A stretch of 64,000 bases of DNA from Sphingomonas palmae (GTDB lineage: Bacteria; Pseudomonadota; Alphaproteobacteria; Sphingomonadales; Sphingomonadaceae), in contig NZ_FNZZ01000001.1 in the NCBI RefSeq assembly GCF_900109565.1, forward strand, positions 310,001 to 374,000. The letters run 5' to 3'. Made by a program: the position numbers and the translations under genes. How positions within the stretch are numbered: the stretch's first letter is position 1; each line of letters opens with the position of its first letter. Of the stretch, positions 35,657 through 43,683 are shown in pieces. Under the pieces are notes generated by a model, which did not search any database, was not told the origin of the DNA, and worked only from the letters and a program-made list of their open reading frames with translations.

Positions 35657-36045
35657 TGCTGCACGCTCGCCAGTTGCGCGGGCGGGCGGATCATCGTCGC
35701 GCGCCCCAGCACCGCGCCCTGGCTGTCCGCCACCGCCACGTCGACGCGCATCACGTCACCGTCGCCGATCGCGCGCACGTCCCGCACCCAGCGCCACGCG
35801 CGGCCGCCGTTCTGCTCCGCGCCCGTCACGCGCCCACGCGTCGGCGGCTGCACGTCGCTCACCGCCTCAACCGCCACGTTTCTGGCGACGATCTGCGCCA
35901 GCAACGTCGATTGCAGCAGCGCAGTCGACCGGATCGTCGCGCCCTCCAGCCGGATCAGCGCCAGCGCCGCCAGGCTGAACACCGCCAGCGCGACCATGAT
36001 CTCGATCAGCGTAAATCCGCCGTCGCGCTGATTACCCCGCGACAC
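35653..36045 (-). CDS. gspI: Type II secretion minor pseudopilin GspI
   Basis: The 130-residue protein has a 10-residue leader and GGFTLIEIMVALAVFSLAAL, then ARNVAVEAVSDVQPP, as in GspI. The GTG at 36045 is preferred because GGGAG lies 5 nt upstream and the leader is short; ATGs at 36090-36093 would give a longer leader and more overlap with gspH. Confidence 0.87.
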   Translation of the reverse strand: MSRGNQRDGGFTLIEIMVALAVFSLAALALIRLEGATIRSTALLQSTLLAQIVARNVAVEAVSDVQPPTRGRVTGAEQNGGRAWRWVRDVRAIGDGDVMRVDVAVADSQGAVLGRATMIRPPAQLASVQQ

Positions 36046-36544
36046 GGACGCTCCCGTCCGCCGCGATCGCGACGCTCGCGCTCGTCCCATCACGCCTGAG
36101 CGACACGTTGAGCGACTTGTCCGCGAGCCCCGTCGTGTCGAACGTCACCCGCTCGCGCACCAGACCCGTCGCGCCCGTTCCCTGGCTCCACCGCTCGACT
36201 CGCAGCGGCTTCTCGACCATCGCCGCCCAGCGCCCGCCGCGCCACTGGTCGAACCCATATCCCGAGGGCGTCACCCATACGCTGACCGGCCGCGCATCGA
36301 TGATCGCGCTGTCGTGCGCCGCGCGCACCCGCGTCGCGAAGCGGGCCGCCTCGTCCATCAACCGCCCGCGCGGATCTGGCATCGCCAGCACCGCGACCGC
36401 GGAGGCCAGCCCGATGATCGTCACCACGACCATTAGCTCGATTAGCGTGAAGCCCCGCTCGGCCGGGCGCAGCACCGACGTGAAGCCGTTTGCCGCCCGT
36501 GCCGCGCGAGGGTGGCCGTTACTGCCAGCTACCGATATCGGCAT
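36032..36544 (-). CDS. gspH: Type II secretion pseudopilin GspH
   Basis: The 170-residue protein has the prepilin motif ERGFTLIELMVVVTIIGLAS, a GspH-type beta-domain and SGYGFDQWRGGRW. The ATG at 36544 has an excellent ribosome site (GAGG, 6 nt spacer) and overlaps gspG by 26 bp, giving a 31-residue leader; a GTG at 36475 with an 8-residue leader but no ribosome site is an alternative. Confidence 0.85.
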   Translation of the reverse strand: MPISVAGSNGHPRAARAANGFTSVLRPAERGFTLIELMVVVTIIGLASAVAVLAMPDPRGRLMDEAARFATRVRAAHDSAIIDARPVSVWVTPSGYGFDQWRGGRWAAMVEKPLRVERWSQGTGATGLVRERVTFDTTGLADKSLNVSLRRDGTSASVAIAADGSVRVAG

Positions 36545-36956
36545 TGATCCCCTCGCCGCCGTCCTTGCCGTCGGCGCCCAGCGTCCAGACGTCGGCGGCG
36601 CCATGCTGCCCCGGCGACGCGTACAGATACGGCCGGTTCCACGGATCCTCGGGCAACCGCTTGATATAGCCGCCGGCCTGGTACCGCGAAGCGTCGGCGC
36701 CGGCAGGTGCGCTCACCAGCGCCTGCAATCCTTGCGACGTCGTCGGATAGCTGCCCTGCTGCAGCCGGTACATCTCCAGTCCCTGTTCGATCGTCGCGAT
36801 GTCCGCCTTCGCCTTCTGGATGCGCGCGGTGTCGCCCGACGGCAGCACATTCAATGCCACGATCGTCGCGAGCAAACCGATGATGACGATCACCACCATC
36901 AGCTCGACGAGCGTGAAGCCGTTCTTCTTGCGGCGCTTCTTCTGTTCGATACGCAT
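36519..36956 (-). CDS. gspG: Type II secretion major pseudopilin GspG
   Basis: The 145-residue protein is the major pseudopilin: basic leader MRIEQKKRRKKNG, then FTLVELMVVIVIIGLLATIV, and the C-terminal calcium-site region with DPWNRPYLYASPG and TLGADGKDGGEG. The ATG at 36956 follows GAGAGA. It forms the shaft that pushes folded exoproteins through GspD. Confidence 0.94.
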   Translation of the reverse strand: MRIEQKKRRKKNGFTLVELMVVIVIIGLLATIVALNVLPSGDTARIQKAKADIATIEQGLEMYRLQQGSYPTTSQGLQALVSAPAGADASRYQAGGYIKRLPEDPWNRPYLYASPGQHGAADVWTLGADGKDGGEGINADIGSWQ

Positions 36957-36978
36957 ATATTCTCTCACTGTCCTCATC

Positions 36979-38202
36979 CTACTGGCCCGCAAGCGTGTTG
37001 AGCTGAAGGATCGGCAGCAGGATCGATAGCACGATCGTCGCGACGATGCCGCCCATGATGACGATGATCAGCGGCTCCAGCAGCGACAGCGCGGTCGCGG
37101 TGAAGCGGTCGAACTCGCGCTCCATGTAATCCGCCGCGCGTTCCAGCATCTCGTCCAGCCGCCCCGCCGCCTCGCCCGACGCCGCCAGATAGACCAGCAG
37201 CGGCGGGAACACCGCGGTGCGCCGCATCGCCGCCGACAGGCTTCCGCCACCGCGGATCGCGTCGGTGATCTCGTCCGACGCCGCCTTCAGCCGTCGGTTG
37301 TGAATCGTGCCCGCGGTCAGGTTGAGGCCTTCCAGCAGCGGCAACCGGCTCGCCACCATCGTCGACAGCGTCCGCGCCATTCGCGCCGCGTGCAGATCGC
37401 GCAGCAACCGCCCAACCAGCGGCACGCGTAGCAGCCAGGTATCGAACGCCAACCGGATCGGCGGCTGACGAAGCGCCGCCCAGGCGCCCAGCCCGACGAG
37501 CACCATCACCAGCAGCATCGCCCACCAGTAATCCGTGATCGCCGCCGACAGCGCGATTACCATGCGGGTCAGAAACGGTAGCTCCTGCCCGACGGTGTCG
37601 AACTGCTCGACCACCTGCGGCACCACGAACGCCATCAGCGCGATGACCACACCCATCGCGACGGTTGCCAGTACCGCAGGGTACGCCATCGCGGTGAACA
37701 GCTTGCCCCTGATCTCCGCCTGCCGCTCCAGCAGCAGCGACAGTCGCTCCATGATCTCCGGCAGCGAGCCCGAACTCTCACCCGCCGCGACCATCGCGCG
37801 GTAGAGCGGCGGAAAACTCCTCGGCTCGCGCGCCATCGCGTCCGCCAGCCGGCGCCCCTCGGTCACGCCGGCGTGAACGTTCTGCACGATCACGCGAACG
37901 CGCTCCTGCTCGGTCTGGCGCGACACGGTGCGCAGGCTTTCCTCCAGCGGCGAGACGCGGTTCAAGGTCGCCAATTGCCGCGTGAACAGGGTCAGCTGCT
38001 TGCCCGACATCTTGACGCGGCCGAGTTCGAGCCCGAAGAGCGGGCGTCCCTTGCTCGCCGGTGCGCTGCCCGGCTCGATGCGAACGACGAACAGCCGCCG
38101 CCGGTCGAGCACCGCGCGCGCCGCCTCGACCGATGCCGCCGCGACATGCCCGCGCGCCTCGTTGCCGCGCGTGTCGATCGCGACATAGTCGAAATCAGCC
38201 AC
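36979..38202 (-). CDS. gspF: Type II secretion inner-membrane platform protein GspF
   Basis: The 407-residue protein has two GspF repeats (LTLFTRQLATL.. and RMARTLSTMVASRLPLLEGL), the motif MVAAGESSGSLPEIM, repeated as YLAASGEAAGRLDEML, and three to four transmembrane segments. The GTG at 38202 begins the standard DFDYVAIDTRG N-terminus; the longer frame lies over gspE. It is 8 bp after gspE. Confidence 0.93.
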   Translation of the reverse strand: MADFDYVAIDTRGNEARGHVAAASVEAARAVLDRRRLFVVRIEPGSAPASKGRPLFGLELGRVKMSGKQLTLFTRQLATLNRVSPLEESLRTVSRQTEQERVRVIVQNVHAGVTEGRRLADAMAREPRSFPPLYRAMVAAGESSGSLPEIMERLSLLLERQAEIRGKLFTAMAYPAVLATVAMGVVIALMAFVVPQVVEQFDTVGQELPFLTRMVIALSAAITDYWWAMLLVMVLVGLGAWAALRQPPIRLAFDTWLLRVPLVGRLLRDLHAARMARTLSTMVASRLPLLEGLNLTAGTIHNRRLKAASDEITDAIRGGGSLSAAMRRTAVFPPLLVYLAASGEAAGRLDEMLERAADYMEREFDRFTATALSLLEPLIIVIMGGIVATIVLSILLPILQLNTLAGQ

Positions 38203-38210
38203 GCCGCGTC

Positions 38211-39821
38211 TCAGGCATCCGCGATCGCCGCCTCGGCCGCATCGGCCGCAACAGTGTCGGTCGCGTCTGCCCGGCTGACGCGGATCGCTTCCTCTGCGGT
38301 GGTGCGTCCTTCCTCGACCAGCCGCCGCGCCGCACCCGCCAGCGTGTCGCGCGCCGGATCGGCGAAAGCGTGCCGCGCGATCGCGTCCTCGTCGCCGCCG
38401 TCGTTGATCAATCGCCGAATGGTCGGGTCGACCCGCACCGCCTCGTACACACCGATGCGCCCGCGAAAGCCGGTGCGGTTGCACTCGTCGCACCCGACTG
38501 CCTCGTACACGATGGTCTCGGGCGCGATCCCGAGCAACGGCGCCACCGTCTCGCGCGCCGGAACGCTGCGCCGGCACGTCGGGCACAGCCGCCGGACCAG
38601 TCGCTGCGCGATCACCGCGCGCAATGTCGAGGCGAGCAGGAACGGCTCGACCTTCATGTCGCGCATACGCGTGATCGCGCCGACCGCGTCGTTGGTGTGG
38701 ACGGTGGAGAGCACCAGATGCCCCGTCAGCGACGCCTGCACCGCAATCTCGGCCGTTTCGCGGTCACGGATTTCACCGATCATCACCGTGTCCGGGTCCT
38801 GCCGCAGGATCGCACGCAGACCGGCGGCAAAGGTCAGCCCGACCTTCGCGTTCACCTGCGTCTGCCCGACACCTTCGACCGCGTACTCGACCGGGTCCTC
38901 GACCGTCAGGATGTTGCGGCTGCCGTCGTTCAGCAGGCGCAGCGCTGCGTACAGCGTCGTCGTCTTGCCGCTGCCGGTCGGACCGGTCACCAGCACGATC
39001 CCGTTCGGCACCGCGATCGCCTCGCGCAGCAGCGCATTCATTTCCGCGCTCATGCCCAGCGCGTCGAGGTCGATCCCCGCATTCTCCTTGTCGAGAATAC
39101 GCAGCACCACGCGCTCACCCGCGCGTGCCGGCAAGGTCGAGACACGCACGTCGAGCAACTTGCCCCCCAGCGTCAGCCCCATGCGCCCGTCCTGCGGCAC
39201 GCGCCGCTCGGCGATATCCAGTCGCGCCATCACCTTGATGCGGCTGACCACCACCGGCGCCACGTGCGGCGGCATGCGCAGCGTCTCGCGCAACACGCCG
39301 TCGATCCGCATGCGGATGACCAGCCCGGTCTCGTACGGTTCAATATGGATGTCCGACACGCCGTTACGCGCCGCGTCCGCGATCACGCCGTTGATCAGCC
39401 GTATCGCCGGCGCGTCGTCGGCGGTATCGAGCAGATCGTCCGCCGTCGGGAGACCTTCGGCCAACAGGTCGAGCTCGTCGCCCATCCCCACCGCCGCCGC
39501 CGCGGTCGCCTGACCGTCCATCGCGTAATTGTCGCTCAAGAGCCTGTCGAACGCGGGCGCCTCGATCACCACCACGTCGAACGCGCGGCCCAGCACGCGG
39601 CGCACCTCGATCAGCGCGCGTGGATCGCTCCCCTCGCGCAGCGCCACCCGATCACCATCGAGCGCGACACCGAACTTGCGCGCGAACGCATAAGGTAATT
39701 GTACCGGCACCATCGGCGGCACGACCTGCGGCACCTCGTCCAGCACCGCCGCCGCGTCGACCGGCACGACACCGCTCGACAGCGTCGGGTCGACCAGCAC
39801 CTCGGCGCCGGTGCGGATCAT
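38211..39821 (-). CDS. gspE: Type II secretion ATPase GspE
   Basis: The 536-residue hexameric ATPase has Walker A GPTGSGKTTT (about residues 280-289), the Asp box, Walker B (LRAILRQDPDTVMIGEIRD), the His box (TGHLVLSTVHTND) and the tetra-Cys zinc motif CPTC..CDEC specific to GspE/PilB. It powers pseudopilus growth. The ATG overlaps the gspD stop by 4 bp. Confidence 0.95.
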   Translation of the reverse strand: MIRTGAEVLVDPTLSSGVVPVDAAAVLDEVPQVVPPMVPVQLPYAFARKFGVALDGDRVALREGSDPRALIEVRRVLGRAFDVVVIEAPAFDRLLSDNYAMDGQATAAAAVGMGDELDLLAEGLPTADDLLDTADDAPAIRLINGVIADAARNGVSDIHIEPYETGLVIRMRIDGVLRETLRMPPHVAPVVVSRIKVMARLDIAERRVPQDGRMGLTLGGKLLDVRVSTLPARAGERVVLRILDKENAGIDLDALGMSAEMNALLREAIAVPNGIVLVTGPTGSGKTTTLYAALRLLNDGSRNILTVEDPVEYAVEGVGQTQVNAKVGLTFAAGLRAILRQDPDTVMIGEIRDRETAEIAVQASLTGHLVLSTVHTNDAVGAITRMRDMKVEPFLLASTLRAVIAQRLVRRLCPTCRRSVPARETVAPLLGIAPETIVYEAVGCDECNRTGFRGRIGVYEAVRVDPTIRRLINDGGDEDAIARHAFADPARDTLAGAARRLVEEGRTTAEEAIRVSRADATDTVAADAAEAAIADA

Positions 39822-42058
39822 TTCGGTCGCGCCGGGATCGTCGACACCGAATTGCGGTACACCGGCACGCCGACGCGCGGGTCCTCGATGCTGCCCGGCT
39901 GTCCCGCGGGCGGGATCGGCGGCGCCGCGCCCATGTAGTCGCGTACCAGCGCGTCGATCGACGGCTCGCCCGCCGGGTCCTGCAATCCCTGCTGCAACCG
40001 CAGGTAACCGTAACGCTGCTCGGTCACGCGACGATTGTCCGCGGCCGACCGGATCACCGTCGGGCGGATGAAGATCATCAAATTGGTCTTGGCGCGCGAC
40101 TTCGCCTTCGACTTAAATAGGTTGCCCAGCACCGGAATGTCGCCCAGCAGCGGGATCTTCTCGATCGTCCGCCGCTCCTCGTCCGACAGCAACCCGCCGA
40201 TCACCCCGATCGCGCCGTCGTCAACCGTCAACACCGTCTCGACCTCGCGCTTGTTGAGGATCAGGTCCGAATTGTCGCTCGACACCGGCCCCGCAATCGA
40301 GCTGACCTCGATGTGGAGGTTGAGCTTGATCGTTCCGCTCGAATTCACCTGCGGCCGCACGTCCAGCCCGATGCCGACGTTCTGCCGCTGCGTCGTGCGA
40401 AAGGTATTGTCGAAATTGTTCGACAGCGCCTGCCCCGTCGTGATCGGGATTTCCTGACCCACCAGGCTGTGCGCTTCCTGGTTGTCCAGCGTCATGATGT
40501 GCGGGACCTGTAACAGGTTCGACTGGTTGTCGCTCTTCACCGCGCTGATGATCGCACCGAACAGCGTGTTGCCGATCGTGCCCCCGAAGCCTGCCAAACC
40601 GCCCGACGACTGGATGATCGAGTTGATCGCCGACTGCGTCAGCTGGTCCGCCGCGGGAGAAGTCGCCCGGACGGTCGTGGTGCTGCCATCGGTGTTGACC
40701 GTGGTGGTCGTCGTCGTCGCCAGCCGCTGCGCGCCGATCGCACCCGCGATCTGCAGAATGTTGGGCGCCGAGTTGGAGAAGGTCGACGCGCCGAACGCCC
40801 CGCCCGACAGATTGCCGAGGATGAACTGCGCGCCCAGCCGGTTGACTGTCGAGTCGGACACTTCCGCCACGATCGCCTCGACCAGCACCTGCGCACGGCG
40901 CGTGTCGAGCTGCTGGATCACCTCGGCCAGTTGCCGCTGGATGTCGCCCGGCGCCGCGATCACGATCGCGTTCGCGCCCGCGAAGCGTGTCACGACGGCG
41001 GCGGTGCGACCTCCCTGCCCGGTGATCGCCGCCTGCTGCGGCTGGCTGCCCGCCTGCGTCGTCGTGCTCTGCGGCGCGGTCGAGCGCTGAAAACTCGACG
41101 AATTGGACTGCTGGCTTATCGCCCCACCGCTGGTCGGCCCGGTGCTGCTCGCGCCGAAATTCGCGCGGCTGAGCGACTCCTCCTGCACCGCGTCGGGCTG
41201 CTGCCCCACAAGCTGCTGAAGCACCGGCAGCAGCTGCGCCGCGTCCGCATTCTCCAGGAACACGACCTTGATCTCGTTGGCGTTGCGCGCGCGCGTGTCG
41301 AGATCGCGCGCGACCGCGACGAGCCTAGCGACCGTCGCCGGATCGCCGCGCAGCGCCACCGCGTTCGAGCTCTCGATCGCCACCGCCGACGCGCCGCCCG
41401 GCGTCGCCGCCGCCTGTCCGCCCTGCCCGCCCGCACCGCCGCCGATCAGCTGGGTCAGCGCGGCGGCGACCTCCTTCGCGTTGGCATTCCTCAGCGCCAC
41501 GATCCGCGTCGACGCGACATCGGTGTCGATACGCCGGATCACCTCGCGCACGCGGCGAACGTTGTCGGCGAAGTCGACCACGACCAGGCTGTTGCCGCCG
41601 CGGTTGGCGGTCACCGATCCCTGTGCGCTCACCAGCGGACGCACCGTGTCGACCGCCTGCGTGGCGTCGGTCGAGCGCAGCCGGATGATCTCCGTCACCA
41701 GCTGGTTGCGCGCCGCGCCGCGCAGCCCGATCCGCCCGGGCTGGCTCGCCGCATTGTCGATCGGCTGAACGCGCAGCGCGCCGTTGGCGGTCGGCACCGC
41801 CACCAGCCCGTTCGCTCGCAGCGTGGACAGGAACACCTCGAAATATTCGGAGCGCGACAGCGGCCGATCGGTCACCACCGTCACCTTGCCCTGCACACGG
41901 TTGTCGATGATGAACGTGCGCCCGGTCACCTTCGCCGCGTCGGCGATGAAGGCGCGGATGTCGGCGTCGCGCACGTTCAGCGTCGTCTGCGCCATCGCCG
42001 GCGTGGCGGAGAGCGCGCACGACGCCAGCAGCACCGCGGATACGAACCGCCGCATCAC
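39818..42058 (-). CDS. gspD: Type II secretion outer-membrane secretin GspD
   Basis: The 746-residue secretin has a signal peptide (cut near PAMAQ), an N0 domain (NVRDADIRAFIADAAKVTGR), repeated N1-N3 KH-like domains, Gln/Ser/Thr-rich linkers about residues 310-350, and the secretin core with VPHIMTLDNQEAHSLVGQEIP and VIGGLLSDEERRT. It forms the outer-membrane pore. No pilotin gene (gspS) is seen nearby. Confidence 0.95.
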   Translation of the reverse strand: MMRRFVSAVLLASCALSATPAMAQTTLNVRDADIRAFIADAAKVTGRTFIIDNRVQGKVTVVTDRPLSRSEYFEVFLSTLRANGLVAVPTANGALRVQPIDNAASQPGRIGLRGAARNQLVTEIIRLRSTDATQAVDTVRPLVSAQGSVTANRGGNSLVVVDFADNVRRVREVIRRIDTDVASTRIVALRNANAKEVAAALTQLIGGGAGGQGGQAAATPGGASAVAIESSNAVALRGDPATVARLVAVARDLDTRARNANEIKVVFLENADAAQLLPVLQQLVGQQPDAVQEESLSRANFGASSTGPTSGGAISQQSNSSSFQRSTAPQSTTTQAGSQPQQAAITGQGGRTAAVVTRFAGANAIVIAAPGDIQRQLAEVIQQLDTRRAQVLVEAIVAEVSDSTVNRLGAQFILGNLSGGAFGASTFSNSAPNILQIAGAIGAQRLATTTTTTVNTDGSTTTVRATSPAADQLTQSAINSIIQSSGGLAGFGGTIGNTLFGAIISAVKSDNQSNLLQVPHIMTLDNQEAHSLVGQEIPITTGQALSNNFDNTFRTTQRQNVGIGLDVRPQVNSSGTIKLNLHIEVSSIAGPVSSDNSDLILNKREVETVLTVDDGAIGVIGGLLSDEERRTIEKIPLLGDIPVLGNLFKSKAKSRAKTNLMIFIRPTVIRSAADNRRVTEQRYGYLRLQQGLQDPAGEPSIDALVRDYMGAAPPIPPAGQPGSIEDPRVGVPVYRNSVSTIPARPK

Positions 42059-42861
42059 CGCACTCCGCCCGAAAGCGTCACGGGCAGGCGCTGCCCGCCG
42101 CGCTCGATCGTCACACTCGTCGCTCCGCCGGTCGCCAGTTGCTCCAGATCGGACGCGCCCGTTACCGGTCGTCCTCCGATTGCGACCAGCACGTCACCGT
42201 CCTGCAGCCCAGCCGACTGGAACACACCCTTGCCCTGCCCGCGCAGCGTCAAGCCGTTGATCGCGCCGCCATCGATCCGCGGGATCGCCGACACGTCGGC
42301 GCGCAGCTCTGCGAGCGATGCGCCACCGGAGGCGCCAACCGGAGCACCCGGCGTCGCCGCCGCACCAGCCGCCGGCGCCGTGCCACCCTCGCCTTGCGGC
42401 AGGAACAGGTCCTCGCTCGCCCCGCCGCGGTCGAGCGTCACATGATCGAACGCCACTGATTTCAACCTCACGCCCGGCGCCACTTCCTCACCCACGCTGA
42501 CACTCTTCTGCACCCCATCCGGTCCCGCGATGATCGCCGATCCCCGACCCTGCGCCTCGTCGATCCGCGTGCCGAACAGCGTCAGTTGCAACGAGGTGAC
42601 CGTCGCCGCCTGCGTCTGCACGCCGCTCACGCGGTAGAACGGATCGAAGCTCGCGAACACGCCCGCCGGATCGCCCGGCAGCACCGGTCCCGCCGGCGCC
42701 CACGCACCCAGCGGCGCGATCGGCGTCACCACCGTCCACACCAACCGCGCGCATTGCACCGCCAGCACGCCCAGCAGCGCGATTTCGGCTACCGAATAGA
42801 CGTTTACCACCGGCACCCGCCGCAGGATCGCCCGCGCCCGGGCGTCGAACTTCAATCGCAT
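42055..42861 (-). CDS. gspC: Type II secretion protein GspC
   Basis: The 268-residue protein has one transmembrane helix (SVAEIALLGVLAVQCARLVW), a homology-region domain (LTLFGTRIDEAQGRGSAII) that meets the secretin N0 domain, an Ala/Gly-rich linker and a C-terminal PDZ domain (GLQDGDVLVAIGGRPV). The ATG at 42861 is preferred to a GTG at 42885. It is the first gene of the gspCDEFGHIJKLMN operon; the prepilin peptidase gene gspO is not present here. Confidence 0.9.
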   Translation of the reverse strand: MRLKFDARARAILRRVPVVNVYSVAEIALLGVLAVQCARLVWTVVTPIAPLGAWAPAGPVLPGDPAGVFASFDPFYRVSGVQTQAATVTSLQLTLFGTRIDEAQGRGSAIIAGPDGVQKSVSVGEEVAPGVRLKSVAFDHVTLDRGGASEDLFLPQGEGGTAPAAGAAATPGAPVGASGGASLAELRADVSAIPRIDGGAINGLTLRGQGKGVFQSAGLQDGDVLVAIGGRPVTGASDLEQLATGGATSVTIERGGQRLPVTLSGGVR

Positions 42862-42981
42862 GCGCTTTGGCCAACTCCCCGCCACGGCGGCGCTAGGTCG
42901 GCGATGTTACAGCGCCGTTGCAGACTTGTGTAATATTTCTGTTGTTGGGGGAGCTTAGCCGTCCGCGGTACAGGAGCAATC

Positions 42982-43611
42982 ATGGCCACCGACGCGATCA
43001 CCGCCCACCTCGCCCAGCAGCCCGGCATCCAGAAGCTGCCCAGCCCCAAGCTGACGCTGTTCGTCCGCCGCGCGTTCCTCGATGCCGACACCTGCGCGGC
43101 GCTGTGCGCGATGATCGATGCCGAGCGCCGTCCCTCCACCATTTCCGATCACAATGGCGACGCGGCATTCCGCACCAGCGAGACATGCGACCTGCCCGCC
43201 ACCGACCCGCTCGTCGCCCGCGTTGACGCTGCCCTCGCTGCCTTCACCGGCCTCGACCCGCTCCACGGCGAGCCGCTACAGGGACAGCGCTACGCGGTGG
43301 GTCAGGAGTTCAAGGCGCACACTGACTATTTCGAGCCGAACGGCGTCGACTTTCACCGTTACTGCTCGGTTGCGGGCAACCGCACCTGGACCGCAATGGT
43401 CTACCTGAACGAGCCCGAGGCAGGCGGCGCGACGCGGTTCAAGGCGGTTGACAAGACGATCCAGCCGGAGACGGGCAAGCTCGTCTGCTGGAACAATCAT
43501 CGCCCCGACGGCTCGCTCAACCCCGCGACGATCCACCACGGGATGAAGGTGCGCGCCGGCACCAAATACGTCATCACCAAATGGTACCGCGAACTACCGT
43601 GGGGCTGGTGA
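42982..43611 (+). CDS. 2OG-Fe(II) oxygenase, prolyl 4-hydroxylase type
   Basis: The 209-residue protein is a double-stranded beta-helix dioxygenase with the iron triad H113xD115 (AHTDYF) and H186, and the 2-oxoglutarate-binding Lys194 (AGTKYVITKW). The motifs RYAVGQEFKAHTD and YLNEPEAGGATRF match prolyl 4-hydroxylase-like proteins. The likely reaction is hydroxylation of a protein or peptide prolyl residue. AGGAG lies 5 nt before the ATG. It is divergent from gspC and convergent with a TonB receptor. Confidence 0.9.
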   Translation: MATDAITAHLAQQPGIQKLPSPKLTLFVRRAFLDADTCAALCAMIDAERRPSTISDHNGDAAFRTSETCDLPATDPLVARVDAALAAFTGLDPLHGEPLQGQRYAVGQEFKAHTDYFEPNGVDFHRYCSVAGNRTWTAMVYLNEPEAGGATRFKAVDKTIQPETGKLVCWNNHRPDGSLNPATIHHGMKVRAGTKYVITKWYRELPWGW

Positions 43612-43653
43612 GCGCGGGTTCGTCCACGCCCACCTGCTAACCCGAGTAAAGGA

Positions 43654-43674
43654 CGGGTGCCACGTCGGCACCCG
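43654..43674. terminator. Bidirectional terminator hairpin
   Basis: CGGGTGCC (43654-43661) pairs perfectly with GGCACCCG (43667-43674) between the convergent dioxygenase and TonB receptor genes. Confidence 0.6.
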
Positions 43675-43683
43675 CCCGCCGCG

